A stretch of DNA of 64,000 nt from Methylococcales bacterium (GTDB lineage: Bacteria; Pseudomonadota; Gammaproteobacteria; Methylococcales; Methylomonadaceae). The stretch covers positions 1 to 64,000 of the forward strand of contig JAGLDH010000121.1 in NCBI GenBank assembly GCA_023145835.1, read 5' to 3'. Shown in pieces: positions 17,665 to 28,931 of this stretch. The notes beneath the pieces were generated by a model. That model searched no databases and was not told where the DNA came from. It saw only the letters and a program-made list of their open reading frames with translations. Positions within the stretch are counted from its first letter, which is position 1. Each line of letters opens with the position of its first letter. The translations under genes were made by a program, and so were the position numbers.

Positions 17665-18180
17665 TTGAGTATTCTAACTATTCTTGAGTTTCCTGATAAA
17701 CGATTGAGAACAAAAGCAAAAGAAATTACTGTTTTTGATGGAAAGGTTAAGACATTAGTAAATAATATGTTGGAGACAATGTATGATTATAAAGGCGTTG
17801 GGTTAGCTGCAACCCAGGTTAATGTTCATCAGCGAGTTATTGTGATAGATGTAAGTGAAGACAAAAATGAACATTTATGTTTGATCAATCCTTTGATAAT
17901 TGAAAAAGATGGAGAAGAAGAGACGGAAGAGGGCTGCTTATCTGTGCCTGGTTTTTTTGAAATGGTTTATCGCGCAGAGCATATTAAAGTAAAAGCAATG
18001 GATAAAGATGGTAAACCCTTTGAAATTGAAGCTAAGGGTCTTTTGTCCGTTTGTATTCAGCATGAGATGGATCATTTGGACGGAAAGTTATTTGTGGATT
18101 ATTTATCTTCGTTTAAAAGAAAGCGAATAAAAACTAAATTAGACAAAATACATAAACAGGAAGGTAAAAACACTAAATGA
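17665..18180 (+). CDS. def: Peptide deformylase
   Basis: Def removes the formyl group from nascent N-terminal methionine. It has 171 residues with all three metalloenzyme motifs: GVGLAATQV (about 44-52), [10 protein letters not shown] (91-100, metal Cys) and [12 protein letters not shown] (132-143, metal His pair and catalytic Glu). The start is TTG at 17665, which gives the family-typical [10 protein letters not shown] beginning. AGTGGAG lies upstream, and no ATG fits. It overlaps fmt by four bases and heads def-fmt-rsmB. Confidence 0.97.
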   Translation: MSILTILEFPDKRLRTKAKEITVFDGKVKTLVNNMLETMYDYKGVGLAATQVNVHQRVIVIDVSEDKNEHLCLINPLIIEKDGEEETEEGCLSVPGFFEMVYRAEHIKVKAMDKDGKPFEIEAKGLLSVCIQHEMDHLDGKLFVDYLSSFKRKRIKTKLDKIHKQEGKNTK

Positions 18181-19103
18181 AAATAATTTTTGCTGGAACA
18201 CCTGATTTTGCAGTGCCAGCCTTACAAATGTTGATTGATTCAAATCACGAAATTTGTGCGGTCTATACCCAGCCTGATAGACCCTCGGGTAGAGGAAGAA
18301 AACTAACTCCAAGCCCCGTTAAAGCCTTGGCATTAAATGCTGATATTCCAGTGCTTCAACCAGAAACATTAAGAACAAGTGATAATTTAGAACAGTTTGT
18401 TTCCTTTAAAGCTGACTTGATGATTGTTGTTGCTTATGGAATTCTTCTGCCACAAAAAATATTGGATGTTCCTCGACTGGGATGCATTAATATTCATGGT
18501 TCTTTATTGCCTCGCTGGCGTGGAGCTGCACCTATTCATCGTGCTGTTATGGCGGGAGACGATGAAACAGGCGTTACGATTATGCGAATTATAAAAAAAC
18601 TGGATGCAGGTGATATGTTGCATAAAGAAAAATGTAAGATAGAGCCATATCATACTAGCAGTGATTTGCATGATAAGTTGGCTAATTTAGGAGCAGTAGG
18701 TTTACAGAAAGTATTGGCACAGCTAGAAACTGAAACTGTCGTGGCTGAGAAGCAAGATGAGGTATTAGTGACGTATGCATCTAAACTGGAAAAAAGTGAG
18801 GCATTGTTAGACTGGGCTCAATCTGCAGTAGAGTTGGACAGAAAAATAAGAGGATTTAATAGTTGGCCCGTAGCCCAAACACTTTTTCAAGGAAAAGTGA
18901 TGCGAGTATGGAAGGCAGCATTAACTGAGCAAGAAAGTGATTTGTTGCCAGGGACTGTTATGCACTTGGGAAAGCAGATGAAGGTAGTAACGGGTGATGG
19001 CGTTATTGATTTATTGGAAGTTCAATTGCCTGGGGGGAAAAGAATGGAAATACATGCTTTCTTAAATTCTCATGATGTTGATGGTGTTAAGTTAGGCAAA
19101 TGA
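18177..19103 (+). CDS. fmt: Methionyl-tRNA formyltransferase
   Basis: Fmt formylates initiator Met-tRNA using 10-formyl-THF. The 308 residues start with [16 protein letters not shown]. The catalytic block [20 protein letters not shown] (about 106-125) and LDAGDML (143-149) supply the Asn, His and Asp of the active site. A C-terminal OB-like domain (about 205-305) includes [11 protein letters not shown]. It is coupled by ATGA overlaps to def before it and rsmB after it, so formylation and deformylation enzymes are made together. Confidence 0.97.
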   Translation: MKIIFAGTPDFAVPALQMLIDSNHEICAVYTQPDRPSGRGRKLTPSPVKALALNADIPVLQPETLRTSDNLEQFVSFKADLMIVVAYGILLPQKILDVPRLGCINIHGSLLPRWRGAAPIHRAVMAGDDETGVTIMRIIKKLDAGDMLHKEKCKIEPYHTSSDLHDKLANLGAVGLQKVLAQLETETVVAEKQDEVLVTYASKLEKSEALLDWAQSAVELDRKIRGFNSWPVAQTLFQGKVMRVWKAALTEQESDLLPGTVMHLGKQMKVVTGDGVIDLLEVQLPGGKRMEIHAFLNSHDVDGVKLGK

Positions 19104-20398
19104 ATTTACGTTTAGTTTCTGCGAGTGTTTTATCTAAAGTTATTAAAGATGGACAATCTTTAACAGTCGCTTTAGATGCTGTTTTTTCTTCTTCTATTGA
19201 GGAGAGTAAAGATAGAGCTTTTATACAAGCTTTATGTTTTGGGGTGGTGCGGCAATATCATCGACTTGATTTTATATTGCTACAACTGCTACCTAAGCCG
19301 CTTAGAAATAAAGATACGGATATAAAAATGTTATTGCTGATAGGGCTGTATCAGTTGAAATATATGCGGGTTAAGTCGCATGCGGCTGTTTCAGAAACCG
19401 TTTCGGCAGCCAAGAAAAAGAACTGGGCAAAATCATTAATAAATGGTGTTCTTAGGCGATATATTAGAGAGCAGGATGATTTAGAAAAGAAGGCAGATCA
19501 AAGCTGGTCGACTTTATATTCTCATCCTGAGTGGTTGATTAATGCAATTAAGGATGATTGGGGGGAGCAAGCGCAGAATATTTTTATAGAAAATAACCGC
19601 CAGCCACCGATGGTGTTGCGTGTTAATGTGTCGAAGATGACTCAAGTAGCTTATTTAGATTTATTGACTGAACAGTTATTTAAAGCTGATCCTATGCCAT
19701 TTTGCACCTCCGCGATTGTGTTGGAACAGGCGGTTGCTGTAGAAAAATTACCTGGATTTAGTGGTGGAGTCGTTTCTGTGCAAGATACCGCAGCACAGTT
19801 GGCTGCTGAATTATTAGATGTACAGCCTAATAATTCTGTACTAGATTTATGCTCTGCACCCGGTGGAAAAGCGGCAGCTATTCTTGAGCGAGAGCCAAAA
19901 ATAAAGTCTCTGCTCGCTGTTGATATTGATAAAAATAGAATAGAGCGAGTGACCGAAAATTTGCAGCGATTAGGATTGCAAGCCGATGTGGTTGTTGGCG
20001 ATGCCTCTCAACCAGGTGTATGGGTGCGAGGTAAAACCTTTGATAGGATTCTTGTTGATGTGCCTTGTTCAGCTCTTGGTGTAATTAGGCGGCACCCCGA
20101 CATAAAGGTGTTGCGCAGAGAATCTGATATTGAAGCATTACAAATTGTTCAACAGAAAATTTTAAATGCAGCCTGGGAGTTATTAGTTCCTGGTGGTCTA
20201 TTGTTGTATGCAACTTGTTCTATTTTAAAACAGGAGAACGAAAACCAGATTGGTGTGTTTTTACATGATCATGCGAATGCATCTGAGATTATTATTAATG
20301 GGGAGTGGGGTATAAAAAGGCAGTTTGGACGTCAAATCTTAACAGGTGAGCAAGGTATGGATGGCTTTTATTATGCTAAATTGGTCAAACAACTATAA
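19100..20398 (+). CDS. rsmB: 16S rRNA m5C967 methyltransferase
   Basis: RsmB (Sun/Fmu) methylates C967 of 16S rRNA with S-adenosylmethionine. The 432 residues comprise an N-terminal NusB-like RNA-binding domain (1-140) and a Rossmann methyltransferase domain with DLCSAPGGKAAAIL (about 250-263). The catalytic cysteines lie in VDVPCSALGVIRRHPD (about 320-335) and LLYATCSIL (373-381). The start overlaps the fmt stop by four bases, and its 3' end overlaps the next gene. Confidence 0.96.
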   Translation: MNLRLVSASVLSKVIKDGQSLTVALDAVFSSSIEESKDRAFIQALCFGVVRQYHRLDFILLQLLPKPLRNKDTDIKMLLLIGLYQLKYMRVKSHAAVSETVSAAKKKNWAKSLINGVLRRYIREQDDLEKKADQSWSTLYSHPEWLINAIKDDWGEQAQNIFIENNRQPPMVLRVNVSKMTQVAYLDLLTEQLFKADPMPFCTSAIVLEQAVAVEKLPGFSGGVVSVQDTAAQLAAELLDVQPNNSVLDLCSAPGGKAAAILEREPKIKSLLAVDIDKNRIERVTENLQRLGLQADVVVGDASQPGVWVRGKTFDRILVDVPCSALGVIRRHPDIKVLRRESDIEALQIVQQKILNAAWELLVPGGLLLYATCSILKQENENQIGVFLHDHANASEIIINGEWGIKRQFGRQILTGEQGMDGFYYAKLVKQL

Positions 20399-20942
20399 AA
20401 TTATCGGTATTGTATTTTTTCTTGGGTTCTTTGCAGACCCGGCTTATTCAGAAGATTATTCAGCAAAGATTAAAAATATTATTGTTGAAGTAAAGCCTAA
20501 AAGTCCATGGTTTACATTAAATGCAGATATAAATTTTAAATTAAGCCCTATAGCTAAAGAAGCGTTGCAAAAAGGAATTGTATTGACTTGGGTAATTGTC
20601 ATTAAAGTTGAACAAGAAGGATGGTTTTGGAACACAGTGCTGGAAGAAAAACAAATAAGTTATAAGATTAAAAACCATGAATTATTAAATCTTTATAGTG
20701 TTGATGAAAATGGGGTGGTAGATATGTTTTCTACTTTGAAAGCCTCATTCAATGCAATATCAAAAATTCGTAATTTAGCTATTATTAATAAGCAAGAAAT
20801 ACAAAAAAATAAACAAATTCTGGTGGCTGTAAAAGTCTTGTTCGATCGTGAGGCTCTGCCCATTCCTTTACGTCCTATTTCATATTTTGACTCTCAATGG
20901 GCGTTATCTAGTCAGTGGGCAATATGGCAACAAAAAAAATAA
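20361..20942 (+). CDS. DUF4390 family exported protein
   Basis: The start was set at ATG 20361, because AAGG lies 5 nt upstream; GTG 20346 would add five residues. The product has 193 residues with a signal peptide (hydrophobic stretch before DPAYS, cleavage near residue 30). The rest is strand-rich, with PKSPWFTLNADINFKLS and VKVLFDREALPIPLRPISYF, the DUF4390 pattern. The family occurs between rsmB and ntrY in many gammaproteobacteria, as here, and its function is unknown. It overlaps rsmB upstream and ntrY downstream, so it is translationally coupled to both. Confidence 0.82.
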   Translation: MAFIMLNWSNNYKIIGIVFFLGFFADPAYSEDYSAKIKNIIVEVKPKSPWFTLNADINFKLSPIAKEALQKGIVLTWVIVIKVEQEGWFWNTVLEEKQISYKIKNHELLNLYSVDENGVVDMFSTLKASFNAISKIRNLAIINKQEIQKNKQILVAVKVLFDREALPIPLRPISYFDSQWALSSQWAIWQQKK

Positions 20943-23065
20943 AACTGCCTGCTAATGTTTTAATTCTAATATTATTTTGTTTAATAATATTGTCGTTGCA
21001 GTTAATGAGCTCTGCAACTTTGGAGTCTTCAGAATTAAATGATATGTATTCATGGTTATTATTGGGTAATAGCCTTGGGTCGATTATTTTATTAGCACTT
21101 ATTGCGATTAATGTTTACTCTTTGGCGCGTGAGTTAAAAAAGAGGGAGGCTGGTTCTAAGCTGACAGCAAGGATGATATTTTTGTTTGTATTGTTATCTA
21201 TTGCGCCAGCAACAATTGTTTTTTATTTTTCTGTGCAGTTTTTACACCAAGGCATTGATAGCTGGTTTAATGTGGAATTAGACAAGGCGATGGAAGATGC
21301 TTTAGAGTTGAGTGAAGTGTCTTTAGATCAGAGAATGCGATTACATCTTAAGCAAACGAGAGGATTAGCTAGAGAAATAAAAGGGAAATCTCAAACATTA
21401 ATTACACTTGAAATGGGAGATATACGAAATAAAGTGGGGGCAACTGAAATAGCACTGTTTTCTCGCCAAGGTCATGTTATCGCTTCAAATAGTATTGATC
21501 CAAGTGATATTCTTCCTCAATTACCAGAAAAAGATATTTGGTTACAAGCGCGACAGAATAGAGATTATTATGCATTGAGCCATAGCAAAGATGGAGAGCT
21601 TTTGATTCAGGTGATTGTCCCTGTTTATGAAGAACCGCCACGCTATTTGCAGGTATTATTTCCTATTCCTGAGAGAATTTCTGATTTGGCAGATTCTATA
21701 GATTTTGCTTTTGTGCGTTACCAAGAAATGAAGTTTTTACGCGACTCTTTAAAAACAAGTTTCTTATTAGTATTGTCGTTAATTTTGTTGTTAAGTTTGT
21801 TAGCTGCTATTTGGGTGGCTTTTATTAGTATTCGACATATTGTTGCTCCAGTTAAGGAGTTGGTGAAAGGAACGCAAGCTGTTGCCAGTGGAGACTATAA
21901 AAAACAATTGCCAGTAATGAGGCAGGATGACTTGGGTTTTTTGGTTGAGTCATTTAATGAAATGACTCAGCGAATAGCTATGTCTAATGACGAAATAATG
22001 GCAGCAGGTACAGAGGTTGAGCATCAAAGAGCATATCTTGAGAGTGTTTTATCAAACTTGACTGCTGGTGTTATTAGTTTTGGATCTTCGCATAAAATAC
22101 GAACCGCAAATCAAGCTGCTTATAGAATACTTCATGTTCATGTGAGTCATTTTGTTGGTCAAAATTTATCAGAAATTATTAAAGAACATGCGGAATTGGC
22201 TCAATTGTTGAATGAGATACAAGGTTTGTTAGAGCAATCAGATGATATCTGGGAACAAAGATTTGCATTTTTAGGGCCTAATGGACGTCAAGAATTATTA
22301 TGTAGAGGAACTTCATTATTTTCTTCTTTAGGTCTGCGGGTAGGTGCAATCGTTGTTTTTGATGATGTGACAGATTTGATACAGGCACAAAAAAATGCTG
22401 CCTGGGGTGAGGTTGCCAAGCGATTAGCCCATGAAATAAAAAACCCGTTAACCCCTATTCAATTAGCAGCAGAAAGATTACAGCATAAATTAGCAGATGA
22501 ATTGACAGATAAGTCAGCACAAATGTTGCAGAGATCAACTCAGACAATTGTTCAGCAAGTAGAAGCAATGAAAAGTATGGTTGATGACTTTTCAGAATAT
22601 GCTCGTCCTAGTAAAAAACAGGTAGAACTCATTAATCTTAATGAGTTGGTAAATGAGGTTTTGGCATTATATCTATTTCAGGCCAAAATTAAGATAGAGA
22701 CTCAATTCAATTTTGAAAATATTACTGTTGAAGTGGATCCAGTTAGCATTAGACAAGTTATACATAATATAATAAAAAATGCACAGGAAGCCATGGAAGG
22801 CAAAGGGAAAATAATAATTAAGCTCGATAAAGTCATACTAAATAATGCAATTTATGCTGAGTTAGGAATATATGATAATGGATGTGGGCTAAATACAGAG
22901 CAGATAGACACATTATTTGAGCCTTATGTTACAACTAAAGTAAAAGGAACAGGTTTAGGGTTAGCTATTGTAAAGAAAATTATTGAAGAGCATGGAGGCG
23001 TAATCTGGGTGGATACAGCGTATACTAATGGTGCTGGATTTGTTATTCAGTTACCCACAATTTAG
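20924..23065 (+). CDS. ntrY: Nitrogen-regulation type sensor histidine kinase NtrY
   Basis: A membrane-bound kinase of 713 residues from ATG 20924 (GTG 20915 would add three). Three hydrophobic segments lie near the N-terminus (about 8-27, 40-60 and 80-105), followed by an extracytoplasmic sensor part to about 280, a further membrane segment (about 283-310), HAMP (to about 360) and PAS (365-480). The kinase core follows: phospho-acceptor His in RLAHEIKNPLTPIQLAAERL (about 500), N box IIKNAQEAM, G1 DNGCGLN and G2 GTGLGLAIVKKIIEEHGG. The cognate regulator ntrX starts 9 nt downstream. The signal is unknown. It overlaps the DUF4390 gene. Confidence 0.94.
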   Translation: MATKKIKLPANVLILILFCLIILSLQLMSSATLESSELNDMYSWLLLGNSLGSIILLALIAINVYSLARELKKREAGSKLTARMIFLFVLLSIAPATIVFYFSVQFLHQGIDSWFNVELDKAMEDALELSEVSLDQRMRLHLKQTRGLAREIKGKSQTLITLEMGDIRNKVGATEIALFSRQGHVIASNSIDPSDILPQLPEKDIWLQARQNRDYYALSHSKDGELLIQVIVPVYEEPPRYLQVLFPIPERISDLADSIDFAFVRYQEMKFLRDSLKTSFLLVLSLILLLSLLAAIWVAFISIRHIVAPVKELVKGTQAVASGDYKKQLPVMRQDDLGFLVESFNEMTQRIAMSNDEIMAAGTEVEHQRAYLESVLSNLTAGVISFGSSHKIRTANQAAYRILHVHVSHFVGQNLSEIIKEHAELAQLLNEIQGLLEQSDDIWEQRFAFLGPNGRQELLCRGTSLFSSLGLRVGAIVVFDDVTDLIQAQKNAAWGEVAKRLAHEIKNPLTPIQLAAERLQHKLADELTDKSAQMLQRSTQTIVQQVEAMKSMVDDFSEYARPSKKQVELINLNELVNEVLALYLFQAKIKIETQFNFENITVEVDPVSIRQVIHNIIKNAQEAMEGKGKIIIKLDKVILNNAIYAELGIYDNGCGLNTEQIDTLFEPYVTTKVKGTGLGLAIVKKIIEEHGGVIWVDTAYTNGAGFVIQLPTI

Positions 23066-23074
23066 GATAAAACA

Positions 23075-24436
23075 TTGAAAGCAGAATTACCTTTTATACT
23101 TGTTGTTGATGATGAGCCGGATATCAGACAATTAGTGTCTGAAATTCTTGAAGATGAAGGTTATCAGGTTGAAATGGCAGAAGATGCTGCTTCGGCGAGA
23201 GATAAAAAAAAACAACGACAACCTCATTTGATTTTACTTGATATTTGGATGCCCGATACTGATGGAATAACTTTATTAAAAGAGTGGGTAGCAGAAGATA
23301 AAACACTTTGCCCTGTTGTTATGATGTCAGGACATGGTTCTGTTGAATCGGCTGTAGAGGCAACAAGACTAGGGGCTTATGATTTTTTAGAAAAACCATT
23401 GTCTTTAGCAAAACTATTGCTGACAGTTGAGAGAGCACTTGAAGCTAGTTATTTACAACAAGAGAATGCAGGTCTTAAACAGCAATTAATGTTAGAAATA
23501 GAACCTGTTGGCAAAAGTGTGGTGGTTGAGCGAACAAAAGAACAGTTGAAACGATTAGCTCAACATAATGCAAAATTATTGCTTGTTGGGGAGGCTGGCG
23601 TTGGTAAAGAGCTGTTTGCTCGATATTTGCACAATAATACTGCTCGTCGTGAAGGGCCTTTTATTGATGTAACAGTGGGAAGTATTTCTCCAGAAAACTC
23701 AACCGTTGAGTTTTTTGGTAAAGAAGACGGTGAAAAAGTTTACCAAGGGCTTCTAGAGCAGGCTCACGGAGGAACATTATTTTTAGGAGAAATAGCTGGA
23801 ATGGATCTGGAAACTCAGGCTAGGTTGCTGAGTGCTTTGGAGTCTAGTTCTTTTCTCAGGGTCGGTGGTAGTGAAGCTGTTCGGGTAGATATAAGGGTTA
23901 TTACATCAACACGAGTGAACTTGGATGAGGAAGTCAATGAAGGACGGTTTCGTCAAGATTTATATTATTTGTTGAACGAAGTCGCTTTAGATATTCATTC
24001 TTTAAGAGATCATGGTGAAGATGTCCCTAGCCTGTTAAGTTATTATGTAGATTATTTTATCAATGTTGAAAAGCTTCCTTTTAGAAAATTTTCTATGGCA
24101 TCGCAAAATTATTTAAGAAATTATAGTTGGCCTGGTAATGTGCGGGAGTTGAGAAACTTAGTTCAGCGCTTAATGATTTTGGGTGCTGGAGACGATATTG
24201 AAATGGATGAAGTGAAAGCAGCACTAGGATCAATATCTGCTGAGCCTACATTAAATTCATCAGTTCCTGAGTTTTTTAATTTTCCTTTAAAAGAAGCAAG
24301 AGAGCATTTTGAAAAATCTTACCTAGAATATCATTTTGAAAAAACAGAAGGTAGTGTGGCAAAACTTGCTGCAGCTATTGGTATGGAAAGAACACATTTA
24401 TATCGTAAATTACACGCACTCAATATAAAATTATAA
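23075..24436 (+). CDS. ntrX: NtrX-type response regulator with degenerate AAA+ motifs
   Basis: A 453-residue regulator with a TTG start. The receiver domain (5-120) has DDE at 12-14, the phospho-acceptor Asp56 in LLDIWMPD and Lys in FLEKPLS. The AAA+ domain (about 145-380) keeps Walker A GEAGVGKE (172-179). The GAFTGA loop that contacts sigma-54 is absent: the stretch at 214-226 reads FGKEDGEKVYQGL. The Walker B motif reads TLFLGEI, with Gly in place of the usual Asp. A Fis-type helix-turn-helix is present at the C-terminus (KLAAAIGMERTHLYRKLHAL). DNA binding and phosphorylation should be intact. Classic sigma-54 activation is doubtful. Confidence 0.92.
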   Translation: MKAELPFILVVDDEPDIRQLVSEILEDEGYQVEMAEDAASARDKKKQRQPHLILLDIWMPDTDGITLLKEWVAEDKTLCPVVMMSGHGSVESAVEATRLGAYDFLEKPLSLAKLLLTVERALEASYLQQENAGLKQQLMLEIEPVGKSVVVERTKEQLKRLAQHNAKLLLVGEAGVGKELFARYLHNNTARREGPFIDVTVGSISPENSTVEFFGKEDGEKVYQGLLEQAHGGTLFLGEIAGMDLETQARLLSALESSSFLRVGGSEAVRVDIRVITSTRVNLDEEVNEGRFRQDLYYLLNEVALDIHSLRDHGEDVPSLLSYYVDYFINVEKLPFRKFSMASQNYLRNYSWPGNVRELRNLVQRLMILGAGDDIEMDEVKAALGSISAEPTLNSSVPEFFNFPLKEAREHFEKSYLEYHFEKTEGSVAKLAAAIGMERTHLYRKLHALNIKL

Positions 24437-24442
24437 ATAGAC

Positions 24443-24471
24443 TTGAAAGTATTGGTTTTGTCTAGTACAAT
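24443..24471 (+). promoter_or_regulatory. Sigma-70 type promoter for rplM-rpsI
   Basis: TTGAAA (24443-24448), a 17-nt spacer and TACAAT (24466-24471) lie 38 nt upstream of the rplM start. The spacing is ideal and both boxes are near consensus. Confidence 0.65.
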
Positions 24472-24509
24472 TTCCGCTTTTAAAGCCTTAACGAATTACT
24501 AAAGTAAAG

Positions 24510-24938
24510 ATGAGAACATTTAGTGCAAAGCCAGCAGAAGTTAAGCGCGATTGGTACGTAATTGATGCAGAAGGTAAGACATTAGGTCGCCTTGCTACTG
24601 AAGTTGCACGACGTCTTCGCGGTAAACATAAGCCAGAATATACACCACATGTCGATACAGGTGATTACATTATCGTAATTAACGCTGAAAAAATTGGTGT
24701 AACTGGTAATAAAGAACAAGATAAAATTTATTACCATCACACGGGTTATATTGGTAATTTAAAGTCTGTAAGTTTAGGTAAGTTAAGAAAAACTTTTCCT
24801 GATCGTATTATTAGAAGTGCAGTTGAAGGTATGTTGCCTAAAAACCCATTGGGTCGTGCAATGTTCAAGAAATTGAAAGTATATGCAGGATCTTCTCATG
24901 ATCATCAGGCTCAACAGCCAAAAGCTTTAGAAATATAG
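24510..24938 (+). CDS. rplM: 50S ribosomal protein L13
   Basis: A 142-residue ribosomal protein of standard length. Conserved stretches are [20 protein letters not shown] (about 15-34), [20 protein letters not shown] (39-58) and [20 protein letters not shown] (103-122). L13 is an early assembly protein of the large subunit. It forms the conserved rplM-rpsI pair, with 7 nt to the next gene. Confidence 0.98.
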   Translation: MRTFSAKPAEVKRDWYVIDAEGKTLGRLATEVARRLRGKHKPEYTPHVDTGDYIIVINAEKIGVTGNKEQDKIYYHHTGYIGNLKSVSLGKLRKTFPDRIIRSAVEGMLPKNPLGRAMFKKLKVYAGSSHDHQAQQPKALEI

Positions 24939-24945
24939 GATAATT

Positions 24946-25335
24946 ATGGCAGCTCAATATTATGGAACAGGTCGTCGTAAAAGTGCGGTGGCGCGTGTTT
25001 ATGCAACAGTTGGATCAGGTAAGTTTACTGTTAACAGTCAAACTATAGAAGAGTATTTTGGTCGTAAAACTGACCAAATGGTTGCTAGGCAGCCACTAGA
25101 GCTTCTTGAGAAAGTGGCTGATTTTGACTTGAATGTTATTGTAAAAGGTGGTGGCCCTTCTGGTCAGGCCGGAGCCATTCGTCATGGTCTTACTAGAGCG
25201 TTAATGGACTTTGATGAAGAATTGCGTCCTACGTTGAGAGCGGCGGGATATGTAACTCGTGATGCGCGTGTTGTAGAACGTAAGAAAGTTGGTCTACATA
25301 AAGCTAGAAAGCGTCCGCAATACTCAAAACGTTAA
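24946..25335 (+). CDS. rpsI: 30S ribosomal protein S9
   Basis: A 129-residue protein. The N-terminal [15 protein letters not shown] block, [20 protein letters not shown] in the middle and the C-terminal basic tail ending RPQYSKR, which reaches the ribosomal P-site, identify S9. GGATAATT precedes the ATG. It is followed by a strong intrinsic terminator. Confidence 0.98.
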   Translation: MAAQYYGTGRRKSAVARVYATVGSGKFTVNSQTIEEYFGRKTDQMVARQPLELLEKVADFDLNVIVKGGGPSGQAGAIRHGLTRALMDFDEELRPTLRAAGYVTRDARVVERKKVGLHKARKRPQYSKR

Positions 25336-25371
25336 TCGTATTATTGGAAAGGGGTTTTTACTCATTTCTAC

Positions 25372-25408
25372 AAAAAGGCCGTAGTCGAAAGACACGGCCT
25401 TTTTTTTT
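25372..25408 (+). terminator. Intrinsic terminator after rpsI
   Basis: AAAAAGGCCGT and ACGGCCTTTTT form an 11-bp stem with an 11-nt loop, followed by a long T-run. This is a textbook Rho-independent terminator 36 nt after the rpsI stop. Confidence 0.93.
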
Positions 25409-25493
25409 GGTTCTAGAATAGGGTCTTTTTTTATCTGGCAAAGAGATTCTTATACTGGATTGAAAATATATGGAGTTGATATTTAAATTTTAT

Positions 25494-25521
25494 CTTGAAA
25501 AATAAAATTATGGCCCCAAAT
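25494..25521 (+). promoter_or_regulatory. Heat-shock (sigma-32) promoter for htpG
   Basis: CTTGAAA (25494-25500), a 13-nt spacer and CCCCAAAT (25514-25521) match the known RpoH consensus (CTTGAAA, then CCCCATnT) very well. It lies 47 nt upstream of the htpG ATG. No competing sigma-70 promoter of similar quality was seen. Confidence 0.8.
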
Positions 25522-25567
25522 AATAACCAAACCAATTTAGTAAATTAGAATTACAGGAAAAAACAAA

Positions 25568-27499
25568 ATGGCTGTTGAAACAAAAAAAGAAACACTCGGG
25601 TTTCAGACTGAAGTTAAGCATTTATTACATTTAATGATCCATTCTTTGTACAGTAACAAAGAAATATTTCTTCGTGAGTTGATTTCGAATGGTTCTGATG
25701 CAGCGGATAAATTACGATTTGAAGCATTATCGGATGAAAGCCTTTATGAAGGTGATAGTGATCTTTCAATTCGTGTTGATTTTGATAAAGATGAGCGTAC
25801 CGTTACTGTAACAGATACGGGTATTGGTATGACTAGAGAAGAAGTTCAGGATCATATCGGCACTATTGCAAAATCAGGAACCAAACAGTTTTTTGAGAAG
25901 TTAACAGGGGATCAAGCAAAAGATAGTGAGTTAATCGGTCAGTTTGGTGTAGGTTTCTATTCATCATTTATTGTGGCAGATAAAGTAACTTTGACAACGC
26001 GTAAAGCAGGTGAAAAAGAAGCTGTGCGATGGGAGTCGGCGGGTGAAGGTGATTACACGTTAGAAACTGTAGATAAAAAAACTCGTGGAACAGAGGTTGT
26101 CCTGCACCTGAAAGAGGGTGAGGATGAGTTTCTTGATGGTTTTAGGTTGCGCTCTATCGTAAAGAAGTTTTCGGATCATATTTCTCTACCCATCATCATG
26201 AGTCAAGATATTCCTGCAGAAACTGATGAAGATGGTAAAGAGACGGCTCCAGCACGAATTGAAGATGAAACAGTTAACAGCGCGTCAGCCTTATGGACTC
26301 GATCAAAAGATGAGATCTCAGATGAAGAATATAGCGAATTTTACAAGCATGTCGGTCATGATTTTCAAGATCCATTAACACATGTGCATAGCAAAGTAGA
26401 AGGTGTAAATGAGTATACATTGTTGCTCTATGTGCCTGCTAGAGCCCCCTTTGATATGTGGGATAGAGATGCTAAGCATGGTGTAAAACTTTATATTCGT
26501 AAAGTTTTCATTACTGATGATGCTGAGCAGTTAATGCCTCGCTATTTGCGTTTTGTTCGTGGGGTGATCGATGCTGATTCATTGCCATTGAATGTATCTA
26601 GAGAAATTTTACAGCAAAGTAAGCAAATAAGTACCATCAAAGCCGGAGCCGTTAAAAAGGTTTTAGGGCTTTTGAAAACGATGGCTAATAACGATGCTGA
26701 AACGTATGAAAAGTTTTGGTCTGAGTTTGGTAATGTAATTAAAGAGGGTGTGATTGAAGATCATAAAAATAAAGATGCTGTAGCAAAATTATTGCGATTT
26801 TCTTCAACTCATACGGATAAAGAGAAGCAGGATGTGTCACTTACTGATTATGTGGGGCGTATGCAAGAAGATCAGGAGCATATTTATTATGTGACTGCTG
26901 ACAGTTTTTCTGCGGCTAAAAATAGTCCGCATTTAGAGATTTTTCGTAAAAAAGGCATTGAAGTCATTTTGATGGCTGATCGTGTTGATGAATGGTTGAT
27001 TTCTAATTTGACTGATTTTGATGGAAAACACCTGCAGTCTGTCGCAAAAGGTGAGTTGGATCTAGATAAATTAGATACTGAAGAAGATAAAAAAGAAAAG
27101 GAAGAAACAAGTAAGAGCTTTGAAGCTGTTATTAAACAAATGAAAGAAGTTTTAGGTGAGAAGGTTAGTGAGGTGCGTATTACAAATCGCTTAACAGACT
27201 CACCTGCTTGTTTGGTGACAGGTGCTCATGATATGAGTTTGAATATGGAGCGTATTATGAAAGAAGCAGGGCAATCAATGAATATGCTGGGCGGTATGGG
27301 AGGCTCAAAACCGGTCTTTGAGATTAACCCTGAGCATGCTTTGGTTGCCAATATTAAAGATGAGCAGGATGATGATCGCTTCGCAGATATTACTAATATT
27401 TTATTTGATCAGGCAATTTTAAGTGAAGGTGGTCAGTTGGATGACCCTAGTGCTTTTGTTCATAAGTTGAATGGGTTGTTACAAGGGCTGTTAAAATAA
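25568..27499 (+). CDS. htpG: Molecular chaperone HtpG (Hsp90)
   Basis: A 643-residue Hsp90. The N-terminal GHKL ATPase domain shows [20 protein letters not shown] (about 30-49), [19 protein letters not shown] and [17 protein letters not shown]. The middle domain has [38 protein letters not shown] in pieces. The C-terminal dimerisation domain is complete. AGGAAAAAAC precedes the ATG, and a sigma-32 type promoter lies upstream. It stands alone as a single-gene heat-shock unit. Bacterial HtpG lacks the MEEVD tail, as here. Confidence 0.98.
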   Translation: MAVETKKETLGFQTEVKHLLHLMIHSLYSNKEIFLRELISNGSDAADKLRFEALSDESLYEGDSDLSIRVDFDKDERTVTVTDTGIGMTREEVQDHIGTIAKSGTKQFFEKLTGDQAKDSELIGQFGVGFYSSFIVADKVTLTTRKAGEKEAVRWESAGEGDYTLETVDKKTRGTEVVLHLKEGEDEFLDGFRLRSIVKKFSDHISLPIIMSQDIPAETDEDGKETAPARIEDETVNSASALWTRSKDEISDEEYSEFYKHVGHDFQDPLTHVHSKVEGVNEYTLLLYVPARAPFDMWDRDAKHGVKLYIRKVFITDDAEQLMPRYLRFVRGVIDADSLPLNVSREILQQSKQISTIKAGAVKKVLGLLKTMANNDAETYEKFWSEFGNVIKEGVIEDHKNKDAVAKLLRFSSTHTDKEKQDVSLTDYVGRMQEDQEHIYYVTADSFSAAKNSPHLEIFRKKGIEVILMADRVDEWLISNLTDFDGKHLQSVAKGELDLDKLDTEEDKKEKEETSKSFEAVIKQMKEVLGEKVSEVRITNRLTDSPACLVTGAHDMSLNMERIMKEAGQSMNMLGGMGGSKPVFEINPEHALVANIKDEQDDDRFADITNILFDQAILSEGGQLDDPSAFVHKLNGLLQGLLK

Positions 27500-27513
27500 A
27501 ACCAGAGTCAATT

Positions 27514-27670
27514 AAGGAGTTTCTGATCAAGTTCAATTGTTTTTTAGCTTGCTAAAATGGCCGGTATTTTTTACGAAGATTGGTGTAATAGAATGACTAT
27601 TACGTCCCGCTTTGTGAAAAATATAGGCAGTTTTTTCTGCGCTAAATTTTATTCGACTTAATCAGGGCTT
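27514..27670. repeat. Dispersed palindromic element, family A, copy 2
   Basis: A 157-bp copy in the same orientation as copy 1, with ends AAGGAGTTTCTGA and TCAGGGCTT. Most of the element folds on itself as an imperfect hairpin. It begins 15 bp after the htpG stop and ends just before an intrinsic terminator. Confidence 0.8.
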
Positions 27671-27683
27671 GCTGGCTGTAGAG

Positions 27684-27713
27684 TAAAAAAGGCCGGTCGC
27701 TCCGGCCTTTTTT
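27684..27713 (+). terminator. Strong intrinsic terminator between htpG and tgt
   Basis: A-rich AGGCCGG pairs with CCGGCCTT across a 5-nt loop and is followed by a T-run. The stem is extended by A:T pairs. It ends only 28 bp before the tgt start codon, which is unusual for a terminator serving only the upstream gene. Confidence 0.9.
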
Positions 27714-27717
27714 ATGA

Positions 27718-28857
<1,140 letters not shown>

Positions 28858-28931
28858 TATAATGTTTTGTTCCAAATCATTTGAATTGAATGGTTTTGAT
28901 TAAATAATTATTATAATAATCGAGGATAAAG

